DNA from: JBOFWL01 sp051653605
Lineage (GTDB): Bacteria; Spirochaetota; Brevinematia; Brevinematales; Brevinemataceae
Direction of reading: 5' to 3'
Length of the DNA: 64,000 nucleotides
NCBI GenBank assembly: GCA_051653605.1
Contig: JBOFWL010000066.1
Span: forward strand, 1-64,000
The position numbers were made by a program, and so were the translations under genes. Below are positions 8,338 to 16,122 of the stretch, in pieces. The notes below the pieces were generated by a model that worked only from the letters and a program-made list of their open reading frames with translations, did no database searches and had not been told where the DNA came from. Numbering within the stretch: the first letter of the stretch is position 1; each line of letters starts with the position of its first letter.

Positions 8338-8347
8338 TAATCTTTGA

Positions 8348-8384
8348 TAAAAAAGCTCCGTGTAATGCGGGGCTTTTTTTTATA
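8348..8384 (+). terminator. Intrinsic terminator of the PTS IIB gene
   Basis: Stem AAAAAGCTCCG / CGGGGCTTTTT with loop TGTAATG, followed by a T run. Confidence 0.85.
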
Positions 8385-8430
8385 GCTCATCAATTTTTTT
8401 GAAAAATTCCTTTGTATTTTTGAAAATGTT

Positions 8431-8454
8431 CCGATAATCAAGAGAAAGAGTTTA
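8431..8454 (+). promoter_or_regulatory. Candidate flagellar promoter element of flgG
   Basis: CCGATAATC followed by AAGAGAAAGAGTTTA. The CCGATAA part resembles the -10 of sigma-28-type flagellar promoters (GCCGATAA). The following 15 bases are identical to those upstream of fliK (52993-53016, minus strand) at exactly the same distance from CCGA. A standard TAAA -35 is not visible. Confidence 0.5.
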
Positions 8455-8472
8455 GGTTTTTGGAGGCTTTCT

Positions 8473-9267
8473 ATGATGCGTTCTTTATGGACGGCAGCTA
8501 CTGGGATGGCTGGTCAACAGTTTCAAATTGACACTATTGCTAACAACTTAGCAAATATTAATACCTCAGGGTTCAAAAAAACACGAGCCGAGTTTGAAGA
8601 TCTCTTATATCAAACACAGCGTCTTGCAGGCACACCGGCAACAGAAGTCACCTCTCATCCTGTGGGAATTCAAACAGGTCTGGGTTCTCGTGTATCGGGA
8701 ACGCAAAAATTCTATACGCAGGGCAGCCTTCAGCAAACAGGCAACGTGCTCGATATTGCAATCGAAGACGAAGGTTTCTACGCTGTGCAAATGGCTGATG
8801 GAACAACGGCATATACAAGAGATGGTTCATTTAAGTTAGATGCAAACCGAGAAATTGTTACAAATCAAGGGTACTATTTATTACCTCGCACACGGCTTCC
8901 GGAGAATTTTCAAATTAATAGCTTAACGGTTACTCCTCAAGGGGAGATTACGGTTAAGGTTGCAGGCGAAGACGAACCTCGATCCATCAATTATCTCACA
9001 ATACACCGCTTCATCAACCCCGCTGGGCTAACAAACTTAGGAGAAAATTTGGTGAAAACCTCTCCTGCAAGTGGGCCTGCGGTAGAAGGTACTCCCGCCA
9101 CTCAAGGATTTGGTGCCCTCCGCCAAAGCTTCTTAGAAATGTCGAACGTCTCGGCAATTACAGAGATGGTGGAAATGATTGTCGCCCAACGCGCCTACGA
9201 ATTTAACAGTCGAGCCATTCAAACATCAGATAATATGCTTGGCACAGCTGTCACCTTAAAACGATAA
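8473..9267 (+). CDS. flgG: Flagellar distal rod protein FlgG
   Basis: 264 residues, normal FlgG length. The N-terminal motif SLWTAATGMAGQQFQIDTIANNLANINTSGFK and the C-terminal segment EMVEMIVAQRAYEFNSRAIQTSDNM are the paired helices that form the coiled-coil core of rod and hook proteins. The central part GLGSRVSGTQKFYTQGSLQQTGNVLDIAI and GFYAVQMADGTTAYTRDGSF is typical of FlgG. GGAGG lies 6 bases before ATG 8473 (a second ATG follows directly). It assembles the distal rod of the periplasmic flagellum. It is monocistronic here, 3.4 kb from flgF. Confidence 0.93.
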   Translation: MMRSLWTAATGMAGQQFQIDTIANNLANINTSGFKKTRAEFEDLLYQTQRLAGTPATEVTSHPVGIQTGLGSRVSGTQKFYTQGSLQQTGNVLDIAIEDEGFYAVQMADGTTAYTRDGSFKLDANREIVTNQGYYLLPRTRLPENFQINSLTVTPQGEITVKVAGEDEPRSINYLTIHRFINPAGLTNLGENLVKTSPASGPAVEGTPATQGFGALRQSFLEMSNVSAITEMVEMIVAQRAYEFNSRAIQTSDNMLGTAVTLKR

Positions 9268-9269
9268 TA

Positions 9270-9303
9270 TAAAGCTCTTGCATAACGCAAGGGCTTTTTT
9301 TTG
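9270..9303 (+). terminator. Intrinsic terminator of flgG
   Basis: Stem AAAGCTCTTGC / GCAAGGGCTTT with a short loop, followed by a T run. Confidence 0.85.
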
Positions 9304-9313
9304 TGAATAATGA

Positions 9314-9342
9314 TTGACAAACTTAACTACTTATGCAATAAT
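9314..9342 (+). promoter_or_regulatory. Promoter of the 60-residue protein gene
   Basis: TTGACA, 17-base spacer, AATAAT, about 18 bases before ATG 9361. It implies independent expression of the small gene. Confidence 0.6.
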
Positions 9343-9360
9343 AAAAAGCTGGAGGAAGTT

Positions 9361-9543
9361 ATGACAAAATCTTCTTTTGATATGAATAATTATACAAAAC
9401 AACTTTTACAAGAGCTCGACCACTACCGACGCTATGCTTGCGAGCAAAGCGGTAGCGAAGTAGACGATGAAACTGCCCTCAAAATGTGGCTTAATCAAAG
9501 CTACGATAACTGGTTTCAAAATCATTTTTGTTTACCCAAATAA
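9361..9543 (+). CDS. Small acidic protein of unknown function
   Basis: 60 residues. I chose ATG 9361 because GGAGG stands 5 bases upstream; an earlier in-frame ATG at 9310 overlaps the promoter. It is soluble, with a central acidic helix (QELDHYRRYACEQSGSEVDDETALKMWLNQ) and an aromatic C-terminal part (NWFQNHFCLPK). No family is recognised. It has its own promoter and terminator between flgG and an outer-membrane protein gene, which supports it being real. Confidence 0.7.
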   Translation: MTKSSFDMNNYTKQLLQELDHYRRYACEQSGSEVDDETALKMWLNQSYDNWFQNHFCLPK

Positions 9544-9544
9544 A

Positions 9545-9588
9545 AAAAATCCCCCTCTGCATCAAGTGCCTAGGGGTTTCTTTATTTA
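9545..9588. terminator. Intrinsic terminator between convergent genes
   Basis: AAATCCCCCT / AGGGGTTTC pairing around a loop of about 18 bases, with T-rich and A-rich flanks on the two strands. Confidence 0.65.
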
Positions 9589-9598
9589 AAGATACTTA

Positions 9599-10153
9599 TT
9601 AATAGGTGAGTCCTACGGACACGCCTCCACTAACAGCAAAATTATACACATCATTTCTGGTGTCTAAACCCACGGTGATATAAGGCGCTATCTGAAGAGC
9701 CTTATTTCTTTCATAGTGGAACCGCAAAGGCATGTCTACATAAATATGATAAAGCGCAGATGATACCTGATCGAGTGTGCCTAAATAACGAATATCTAAT
9801 CCTATACCAAGAGGAGCAACATTAATAGCTAAACTAAAGCCCCGAATATCTCTGTTCTCTATAATTAAATAGCCCATACCCACGAGAAAATCAAGCTGAA
9901 AAGAGTCACTTTCTGTTGTGATGCTAGCAAGATAGGATGCGTTAATCCCTCCAAAAAAGTACAAACGCCCACCTATCATAAAATGAAGACTAATTCCTCC
10001 ACCAGCTTGATAAAGAAAAGTGCTTTCTTGCTGATGTGAGTAAATAGTGCCAGTAAGGTTAACTGATAATATAGGATTAATCGAACCTATACGAGCAAAA
10101 GATGGTATGACACAAAACATTAGAAAAATGCCTAAGAGGATAAACCTTTTCAT
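9599..10153 (-). CDS. Exported outer-membrane beta-barrel-like protein
   Basis: 184 residues. The start is ATG 10153 (AGGAG 6 bases upstream); an in-frame TTG at 10159 is less likely. A signal peptide is clear: MKRF, a hydrophobic stretch ILLGIFLMFCVIPSFA, then cleavage. The mature part is built of alternating short beta segments with Gly and aromatic residues (GGGISLHFMIGGRLYFFGGINASY) and ends in VSVGLTY, a terminal aromatic residue as expected for BAM substrates. A small barrel of about eight strands is inferred; no specific family is recognised. Confidence 0.65.
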   Translation of the reverse strand: MKRFILLGIFLMFCVIPSFARIGSINPILSVNLTGTIYSHQQESTFLYQAGGGISLHFMIGGRLYFFGGINASYLASITTESDSFQLDFLVGMGYLIIENRDIRGFSLAINVAPLGIGLDIRYLGTLDQVSSALYHIYVDMPLRFHYERNKALQIAPYITVGLDTRNDVYNFAVSGGVSVGLTY

Positions 10154-10246
10154 GAACAACTCCTACGTATTCTCTGAGTATATCGGTATTGTTATATCAA
10201 ATTTTTAATATTTTAGCAACTTTCTTTTAAATTATTTATATCTATC

Positions 10247-10275
10247 TTGAGTTTTTAAAAATTTTGTCCTATAAT
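10247..10275 (+). promoter_or_regulatory. Promoter of the GH13-like gene
   Basis: TTGAGT, 17-base spacer, TATAAT, 27 bases before the start codon. Confidence 0.7.
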
Positions 10276-10302
10276 AAAACAAAATCGAGTTAAGGTGATT
10301 AA

Positions 10303-11685
10303 ATGTCCTACCCTGTACGATTTCTTCTGCCCGATAAAGGCTATAAAAATGTATCTATCAACGGTATAGGATTTTCCGACGACCTCGATTTAAATCTACA
10401 ATATGACGATAGATCCGGAGTATTTTCAAGCACACTTATACTGCCTGCTGGAAAATATAGCTATCACTTTAATGTGGACAATCAAAAAATAAGTTGCCCC
10501 TTTCGCTCTGATAATACAGGAGAAGCATCGCTAATCCTGGGGCAAGATGAAATTCAATTCTCTCTAGAAATGCCCTTTATCCGTAATAATTCTGTTGTTT
10601 TTACCATTAGTGTGGAAACGCTATTTTGGCAAAACGTCTCTCTAAATGTGCAAAGCTCGCTATTTGGGCTAAAAAATATTGTTGGCAAACCTATTTTTTA
10701 TGAAGGAACGCGATGCTGGTATGGGTTCTTTCTTCCAGTGCCTGTCGAACCTGTTTTAGCCTATTTCGAATTAAGAAATGCCGACTGTACAGTATTTTAC
10801 GGAGAGAAAGGTTACACGGAGAAAGAATGGGCTGTCGTGCCTTTCGAGCTTGATAAAACAACATTACCTCAATATGAAACAGCGGATATTACGGCTATTT
10901 ATCGATTTTATACTCCAAAAGATATTAGAGAATTTGAAAAAAGAAGTGACTACTTTAACGATCTACATTTTTCCCATATCGATGCCCCGCTTCCTGAAAA
11001 TTCAGCCCTTGCAAAAAGAAAACCTCCCCCCTCCGACTCATACCAAGTAGCCAACGATCTTTCTTATTTAATTCGGCAACTCTTTACAGAGCAAACAGAT
11101 ATAAACCCACTACTGGCCTTATTGGGGCGTTTTTATCATAAAAATTTCAATACTATGGCATCAACAAGAATTAGGCTCTCGGATGATCAATATTCTTTTT
11201 GGGATCTCTCCCGTCGAAATTTACCAGCTATGCTAAGGGCAGTGGTATTTCAATTATTATGCACAAATATCCCCGATGTACTTTTTGGCGAAGAAATTGG
11301 GCTTAGTAAAACAGGCTTAGAAAGACACATGTATTGGACTAAAGCTAAGTGGAATAAAGAGATTCTAAATTTTTATGAAACACTACTAAAACTTCGCGAA
11401 GAATATCCTGTTTTACGAATAGGGTATACCCGCTATATCGTGCAAGATTGTGCGTTGTGGGGCATAGAACGCTTTGCTCCAAATGAAGATTCGATATTTA
11501 TTTTTGCAAATCACTCAAAAGATAACGTTGTTATGGATCTTACTAAAATTATTAGCCCAGGGTTTGCTATTCAAGAATTACTCACAAAACATACTCTCAA
11601 ACGTAAGCGTATCTGTACAATTCATGCAGAAGGGATAGCAATTTACAGAGCAATGCCCGCAAATCAGCTTGAAAACGAAGAATAA
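10303..11685 (+). CDS. Alpha-amylase (GH13)-like protein lacking the catalytic core
   Basis: 460 residues, cytoplasmic. Residues 1-75 form an immunoglobulin-like domain similar to CBM48/E-set domains (LPAGKYSYHFNVD). A second beta-rich part follows. From about residue 320 the protein resembles the end of a GH13 barrel: NIPDVLFGEEIGL, then MYWTKAKWNKEILNFYETLLKLREEYPVLRIG, then a C-terminal beta domain with WGIERF and IFIFANHS. The first six barrel strands, with the DxxRxD nucleophile and acid/base Glu motifs, are missing, and the SHDT-like motif is replaced by MASTRI. Glycoside hydrolysis is unlikely. I infer a glycan-binding or degenerate protein. The frame is intact, so it is not an obvious pseudogene. 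Confidence 0.6.
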   Translation: MSYPVRFLLPDKGYKNVSINGIGFSDDLDLNLQYDDRSGVFSSTLILPAGKYSYHFNVDNQKISCPFRSDNTGEASLILGQDEIQFSLEMPFIRNNSVVFTISVETLFWQNVSLNVQSSLFGLKNIVGKPIFYEGTRCWYGFFLPVPVEPVLAYFELRNADCTVFYGEKGYTEKEWAVVPFELDKTTLPQYETADITAIYRFYTPKDIREFEKRSDYFNDLHFSHIDAPLPENSALAKRKPPPSDSYQVANDLSYLIRQLFTEQTDINPLLALLGRFYHKNFNTMASTRIRLSDDQYSFWDLSRRNLPAMLRAVVFQLLCTNIPDVLFGEEIGLSKTGLERHMYWTKAKWNKEILNFYETLLKLREEYPVLRIGYTRYIVQDCALWGIERFAPNEDSIFIFANHSKDNVVMDLTKIISPGFAIQELLTKHTLKRKRICTIHAEGIAIYRAMPANQLENEE

Positions 11686-11703
11686 ACCGCTTTTTCTTCA
11701 AAA

Positions 11704-12588
11704 TTACGCCAATTTTCCCAAAGGATGACACATTTTCAGCGAATTTTGCAGGTGAGAAACCTCTACATGGGTGTAAATCTCTGTAGTACTAAGGTCCTCA
11801 TGCCCTAAAAGCTCCTGAATAATACGAATATCCGCCCCTCTTGCCAGCATATGGCTTGCAAAACTGTGTCTTAGCATATGAGGATGGATTTTTTCAATGC
11901 CCGCAGCCTCTGCGCGTAACTTTAGAATTTTCCAAACGCCCATACGGCTTATTCCCTTACGAAATTTGGTAATTATCAACTGAGACGTATGCTTCCACCC
12001 TTCTAAATATTTTTCTCTTAAAGGAAGATAGATAGCCAACACCATTTTCAAACGCCCCGACATAGGCACAAGCCTTTCTTTATCTCCTTTTCCCCATACT
12101 TTAATTACTCCCTCTTCTAAAAATAGGTCGTTGTAATCTAAACGGCACACCTCACTCACGCGAAGCCCGCTCGAATACATAAATTCTATCATAGTGAGAT
12201 CTCTCATATCGGTAAAGTTTTCCTCACTAAAGGGGAGAGAACAGAGACTTTCTGTTTGATCTTCGCTTAGGTATCTAGGCAGTGGGCGAGAAGCCTTTGG
12301 GCCATCAATGTGATCCATCGGGTTATCCTCTCTATGCTCAAGACGCAATAAATCTCGATAAAACCCCCTCAAACAAGAAAGTTTTCTCGAAATTGACGCA
12401 TTTGTGTATGATTTTTCATGAAGACTAATGAGATAATTGAAAATATCTTCTTCCGTGGCCGATTGTGGGTCGATTTCTCCCAAAAATGCCACAAAATGAG
12501 ACAAATCAGTAGCATAAGCTTCGATAGTTAGCGAAGAGCAGTTCTGTTCGTAGCGTTTTCGGTGTAAAAAAGAATCTACGCTTGTCAT
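11704..12588 (-). CDS. xerD: Tyrosine recombinase XerD-like
   Basis: 294 residues with an N-terminal SAM-like core-binding domain (1-90) and a C-terminal catalytic domain. The catalytic set is complete: Arg143 (SSGLRVSE), the beta-hairpin Lys (GKGDKER, about 168-172), His237 and Arg240 (HMLRHSFA), His263 (LGHEDL) and Tyr272 (TTEIYTH). Length and motifs fit the housekeeping XerC/XerD recombinases that resolve chromosome dimers at dif. It could instead be the single Xer of this genome; no dif site was found in the window. It stands alone between convergent and divergent neighbours, with no phage or transposon genes. Confidence 0.87.
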   Translation of the reverse strand: MTSVDSFLHRKRYEQNCSSLTIEAYATDLSHFVAFLGEIDPQSATEEDIFNYLISLHEKSYTNASISRKLSCLRGFYRDLLRLEHREDNPMDHIDGPKASRPLPRYLSEDQTESLCSLPFSEENFTDMRDLTMIEFMYSSGLRVSEVCRLDYNDLFLEEGVIKVWGKGDKERLVPMSGRLKMVLAIYLPLREKYLEGWKHTSQLIITKFRKGISRMGVWKILKLRAEAAGIEKIHPHMLRHSFASHMLARGADIRIIQELLGHEDLSTTEIYTHVEVSHLQNSLKMCHPLGKLA

Positions 12589-12675
12589 AAGCCCTCCACT
12601 GAATTTTTTTTCGGTTTTTTTAAAAAGAAAATGAGTATTTTTAGCTAAAATTTTCTCAGGAATATTTAGAAAATT

Positions 12676-12686
12676 CCGATATTAAT
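12676..12686 (+). promoter_or_regulatory. CCGATA motif upstream of flgF
   Basis: TTCCGATATTA, about 20 bases before the flgF start codon, matches the TTCCGATAA upstream of flgG. It lacks the adjoining AAGAGAAAGAGTTTA. Candidate -10 of a flagellar promoter. Confidence 0.4.
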
Positions 12687-12706
12687 AGTGGAGAGAGGTA
12701 ACTAAA

Positions 12707-13549
12707 ATGGTTAAAGGATTATACACTGGAGCTAGTGGCATGATTGCCCTGCAAGAATCAATGAATTCAATCGCAAATAACCTAGCAAACATTAATACCG
12801 ACGGTTATAAACGAGAAACTGTCGTTATGAAATCTTTTCCCGAAATGCTTGCACGTCGCGTTAACGACGATGGGCAGGTTAAATTTCCTTTAGGATCCTT
12901 CGATAAAGCCCCCATTGCCGGAAAACTAGGCACAGGTGTCGAATTTAATGAGGCTTACGTCCGTTTCGAGCAAGGTAGCGTAATGGAAACAGGTTCTCAA
13001 TTCAATTTTGCTCTTGAAAATGAGGGATTTTTCACTGTTGACACCCCTCAGGGGCTACGTTACACCAGAAATGGCACCTTTACCATCAATGGTGATGGAT
13101 TTGTCGTTGATAATAATGGAAATTATCTTATGAGTACCAAAGGGCGTATCAATGTCGCTCGAAATAATTTTAAAGTTGATAAATATGCCAATATTACCTT
13201 CAATAATGCTGTTGCTGCTGATCAATTCACTACAACTCGCCAAAATGAATGGGATGATGAACAATCTGGGGGAAAACTATTAATTGTCGACTTCAGACAT
13301 AAAAGATATCTATCTCGTGAAGGGCATAGTTTTTACGCAGAAACAGAATATTCAGGATCTGCAAGGCCGGTAAATAATCCTATGGTACATCAAGGTTGGG
13401 TTGAAAAATCCACTGTTGTGCCTGTAGAAGAAATGGTTCGAATGATAGAAGTTCAGCGTCAATATGAAGCAAATCAAAAAACAATGCAAACTTCTGACGA
13501 TCTCATTGGAAAAGCAGTTAACCAAGTAATGCGTGGGTCTCAAATCTAA
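12707..13549 (+). CDS. flgF: Flagellar basal-body rod protein FlgF
   Basis: 280 residues. N-terminal GLYTGASGMIALQESMNSIANNLANINTDGYKRE and C-terminal EEMVRMIEVQRQYEANQKTMQTSDDLIGKA are the rod/hook helices. It is shorter in the middle than FlgE and differs from the FlgG at 8473-9267, so I call the proximal rod protein FlgF (called FlhO in some spirochaetes). GAGAGG stands about 9 bases before ATG 12707. Upstream, TTCCGATA at 12676-12683 recalls the flgG promoter element. The usual flgF-flgG pair is split here. Confidence 0.85.
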   Translation: MVKGLYTGASGMIALQESMNSIANNLANINTDGYKRETVVMKSFPEMLARRVNDDGQVKFPLGSFDKAPIAGKLGTGVEFNEAYVRFEQGSVMETGSQFNFALENEGFFTVDTPQGLRYTRNGTFTINGDGFVVDNNGNYLMSTKGRINVARNNFKVDKYANITFNNAVAADQFTTTRQNEWDDEQSGGKLLIVDFRHKRYLSREGHSFYAETEYSGSARPVNNPMVHQGWVEKSTVVPVEEMVRMIEVQRQYEANQKTMQTSDDLIGKAVNQVMRGSQI

Positions 13550-13567
13550 TAATATAATTTTAATCTC

Positions 13568-13600
13568 CGAGCTAATTTCTTTAAATTAGCTCGATTTGTT
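13568..13600 (+). terminator. Intrinsic terminator of flgF
   Basis: 11-bp stem CGAGCTAATTT / AAATTAGCTCG with loop CTTT, followed by ATTTGTT. Confidence 0.8.
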
Positions 13601-13640
13601 AGGTATAGCAAAACAAAAAATACCTGTAAATTGCTGAATA

Positions 13641-13880
13641 TATTGTATTCTATTCATATAAAATAAGATTTTTTTATAAACATTCGTATATAAATATAGG
13701 AATGTTTTAAAAGGACACAGGGTGAAATAAAATAAGGGGTATCATATGTTGATGAAAGTATAGTATTCTATTTTTATCGAAAATTTGGAGTTTTTTATAA
13801 GTATTCCAACATTTGTATACGAATATGTTTGCAGATTACAAAGGGTGATGTAAACAAGGAGTATCGTATGTCTGTGAAAA
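13641..13880 (+). repeat. Tandem imperfect duplication of the sigma-factor leader
   Basis: Copy 1 (13641-13758) and copy 2 (13759-13880) are adjacent and align along most of their length. Shared blocks: GTATTCTATT near the start, TTTTTTATAA, ATTCGTATA / ATTTGTATA, GGGTGA, AA-AAGGRGTATC and a terminal ATG with GTGAAA/GATGAAA. Copy 2 contains the Shine-Dalgarno sequence and start codon of the sigma-factor gene. Copy 1 ends in a vestigial start that opens a five-codon frame closed by TAG at 13761-13763. It fills most of the gap between flgF and the sigma gene. Confidence 0.65.
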
Positions 13881-14755
13881 AAGATAAAAAAATTTACAGT
13901 AATTTAAAGTTTCGCTCTGGATTAAGTGCTTATATTTCTGAAATCGACACCATTCCTCTTCTTACCAAAGAGCAAGAAGAATTTTATGCTCAAACCTATG
14001 CTTCATGCTGCCAAGCTTCTTTTAAAGAGCGTCGCATCGACCATCTGTGTTCTAGTTGTGCAGTTGCAAAGCATAATCTTATTGTATCTAACCTTCGTTT
14101 TGTAGTTTCAATTGCAAAAAAATATCACTGCCACCGCATACCTCTCGCCGATCTTATCAACGAAGGCAACATAGGCCTAATGACAGCCGTCGATAAATTC
14201 GATTATAGTAAAGGATTTCGATTTATTTCCTACGCTGTATGGTGGATTCGCCAAACTATCCTAAAAGCCGTATCCGAAAAATCTCGGATGGTGCGAATTC
14301 CTGCCAATAGATCGGGAGAATTATCTCATATTCGCCATTTTCAAGACGATTTTAAATCAAAAAATGGAAGGCCGCCCACCCATGCAGAAATAGGCGAATG
14401 GTTTGGGCTAGACGAAGCAAAAGTTAGGCAAATTCTTATGTTGAATGAAAATTGCCACTCTTTAGATGAATTTTGTGATAACGAGATCGATATTCCTGCT
14501 AGTAATACTCCAGAATCAGCGAGTAAAAAAAAATTTTTGTCAGAAGAAGTTAAAAAATTGGTTAATCAACTACCAAAAAGAGAACAAATCATTATAATAC
14601 AACGATATGGACTAGACGGGGAAGAATGTCGGTCTCTCTCTCAAATTGGAGATCTTTTGCATCTCACAAAAGAGCGTATTCGTCAACTAGAAAAACAAGC
14701 TGTTGATTCACTCCGTAAAATCGCCATTGAACAAGAAACAGCGCTTTTTCTATAG
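13868..14755 (+). CDS. RNA polymerase sigma factor, sigma-70 family, with Cys insert
   Basis: 295 residues from ATG 13868 (AAGGAG 7 bases upstream; an ATG at 13829 lies inside the duplicated leader). Regions: 1.2 at about 17-42, core region 2 with NLRFVVSIAKKY (75-86), DLINEGNIGLMTAVDKFDYSKGFRFISYAVWWIRQTI (95-131), region 3 (about 140-205) and region 4 ending LTKERIRQLEKQAVDSLRKIA. It lacks region 1.1, so it is a small group 1/2 factor like RpoS or a short RpoD. Between regions 1.2 and 2.1, where most members have an acidic helix, it has an insert with Cys47, Cys48, Cys61 and Cys64, a possible metal or redox site. Whether it is the primary sigma is not clear. Confidence 0.8.
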   Translation: MSVKKDKKIYSNLKFRSGLSAYISEIDTIPLLTKEQEEFYAQTYASCCQASFKERRIDHLCSSCAVAKHNLIVSNLRFVVSIAKKYHCHRIPLADLINEGNIGLMTAVDKFDYSKGFRFISYAVWWIRQTILKAVSEKSRMVRIPANRSGELSHIRHFQDDFKSKNGRPPTHAEIGEWFGLDEAKVRQILMLNENCHSLDEFCDNEIDIPASNTPESASKKKFLSEEVKKLVNQLPKREQIIIIQRYGLDGEECRSLSQIGDLLHLTKERIRQLEKQAVDSLRKIAIEQETALFL

Positions 14756-14802
14756 GCAAAAATTAATTTTGAAACCTTTTCAGATTATTAATAAGACAAG
14801 AC

Positions 14803-14831
14803 TTGATTTAATCTTAAAATTGGGTTAAAAT
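14803..14831 (+). promoter_or_regulatory. Promoter of frr-uppS-cdsA
   Basis: TTGATT, 17-base spacer, TAAAAT, 29 bases before the frr start. Confidence 0.6.
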
Positions 14832-14860
14832 ATTCTGTAATATTTCCGTAGGAGGAGAAT

Positions 14861-15421
14861 ATGACTCCCGAGTATCAGGCTTTTCGTAAAGATGCCCAAG
14901 CTGGAATGGATAAGGCAATTTCTTTTCTCAAAGACGAATTTAATCGTCTTAAAGCAGGCAGAGCAAGCATCGTAATGGTTGAAGATATAACCTTTGATGC
15001 CTATGGCCAGCCATCCAACATCAAGCAAAATGCGGCTATTTCAGTTCCTGATCCCCACCAAATTGTTGTTGAGCCTTGGGATAAATCGCTTCTTAAAGAT
15101 ATTGAGAAGGGTATCCATAACTCTGGCATGGATTTTTCTGTTACTAATGATGGAAAAGTTCTTCGTATTAGCATCCCTTCTTTAACAGAAGAACGAAAAA
15201 AAGAGCTTGTAAAATATGCCAAAGGCATAGCTGAAGATGCAAAAGTGGTTATCCGCAATGCTCGCCGAGATATCAACAGCAAACTTAAAGATATCGCTAA
15301 AGAAATCAGCGAAGACGATATGCGAAAAGAATTAGACAAAATTCAAAAAGAAACTGACGCTCAAATTGCCATCATCGATGAAGCAATGAAAAGTAAAGAA
15401 AAAGATATCATGACAGTCTAA
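14861..15421 (+). CDS. frr: Ribosome recycling factor
   Basis: 186 residues, full length. Typical features: MDKAISFLKDEFNRLKAGRAS, then YGQPSNIKQNAAISVPDPHQIVVEPWDKSLLKDIEKGI, and the long antiparallel helices (LTEERKKELVKYAKGIAEDAKVVIRNARRDINSKLK). With EF-G it splits post-termination ribosomes. GGAGGAG lies 6 bases before ATG 14861. The stop codon overlaps the uppS start (TAATG), so the two are translationally coupled. Confidence 0.96.
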   Translation: MTPEYQAFRKDAQAGMDKAISFLKDEFNRLKAGRASIVMVEDITFDAYGQPSNIKQNAAISVPDPHQIVVEPWDKSLLKDIEKGIHNSGMDFSVTNDGKVLRISIPSLTEERKKELVKYAKGIAEDAKVVIRNARRDINSKLKDIAKEISEDDMRKELDKIQKETDAQIAIIDEAMKSKEKDIMTV

Positions 15422-16104
15422 TGCACGTTGCAATTATTCCTGATGGCAATCGGCGATGGGCAAAAGCACACGGGCTTTCTACTGTTGAAGGACATGAAGC
15501 GGGTTTTCAAGCTTTGAAAACCTTACTTACAGAATGCCGTAACGATGGCCCAGATACGCTAAGCTTTTATGCTTTCTCTACCGAAAATTTTTCTCGCCCT
15601 CAAACAGAGGTTAAAGCCTTGTTTGGGCTACTTGATCGCGTACTGGAATCTTTTACAAAAGAGCTTATTGAAAATAAAATTCTTCTACATATTAGTGGTG
15701 GACGTGATAATCTAGATTCCCGCCTACTTAAAAAATTAGATAAAGCGCAAGAACGCTGTGCCTTATCTGCAGACGGGAAGTTTACCCTCAATATATGTCT
15801 TAACTACGGTGCGCAACAAGAAATAACAGGTATTGCTCGCTCTTTTGCAGAAAAAGTTCAGCAGGGGACGCTCCACCCCGAGGAAATTACTACTCAATTA
15901 TTTGAACAATCTCTTTTTTTTCCTCGACCTATTGATCTACTAATCCGTACTTCTGGAGAAGAAAGAATCAGTAACTTTATGCTATGGCAAGCGGCCTATG
16001 CTGAATTTTATTTTACAACTAAACTTTGGCCTGATTTTACCCCCGAAGTATTTCGGGAAGCTTTAAAAAAATACGAACAGCGTCAAAGACGCTTTGGCTC
16101 TTAG
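15421..16104 (+). CDS. uppS: Isoprenyl (undecaprenyl) diphosphate synthase
   Basis: 227 residues. The cis-prenyltransferase motifs are present: IPDGNRRWAKAHG with the catalytic Asp, GHEAGFQAL, LSFYAFSTENFSRP, LNICLNYGAQQEI, and near the C-terminus DLLIRTSGEERISNFMLWQAAYAEFYF. It makes the lipid carrier for peptidoglycan and glycan synthesis on the cytoplasmic face. It is 1 base-overlapped with frr and 18 bases before cdsA, forming the widespread frr-uppS-cdsA cluster. Confidence 0.95.
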   Translation: MHVAIIPDGNRRWAKAHGLSTVEGHEAGFQALKTLLTECRNDGPDTLSFYAFSTENFSRPQTEVKALFGLLDRVLESFTKELIENKILLHISGGRDNLDSRLLKKLDKAQERCALSADGKFTLNICLNYGAQQEITGIARSFAEKVQQGTLHPEEITTQLFEQSLFFPRPIDLLIRTSGEERISNFMLWQAAYAEFYFTTKLWPDFTPEVFREALKKYEQRQRRFGS

Positions 16105-16122
16105 AATAAAGAAGGAACCATC

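Noticed and set aside
8401..8440. Classical sigma-28 promoter for flgG
   Set aside because: The CCGATAA half fits, but no TAAA-type -35 lies about 15 bases upstream, so only a flagellar motif is claimed.
8594..8839. Alternative frames on both strands within flgG
   Set aside because: FlgG motifs are continuous in the main frame; the others have no supporting signals.
11704..12588. Phage or integron integrase
   Set aside because: Length and motifs match housekeeping XerC/D, and no phage, att repeat or cassette structure is nearby.
14994..15339. Frames overlapping frr on both strands
   Set aside because: Shadows of a highly conserved gene.
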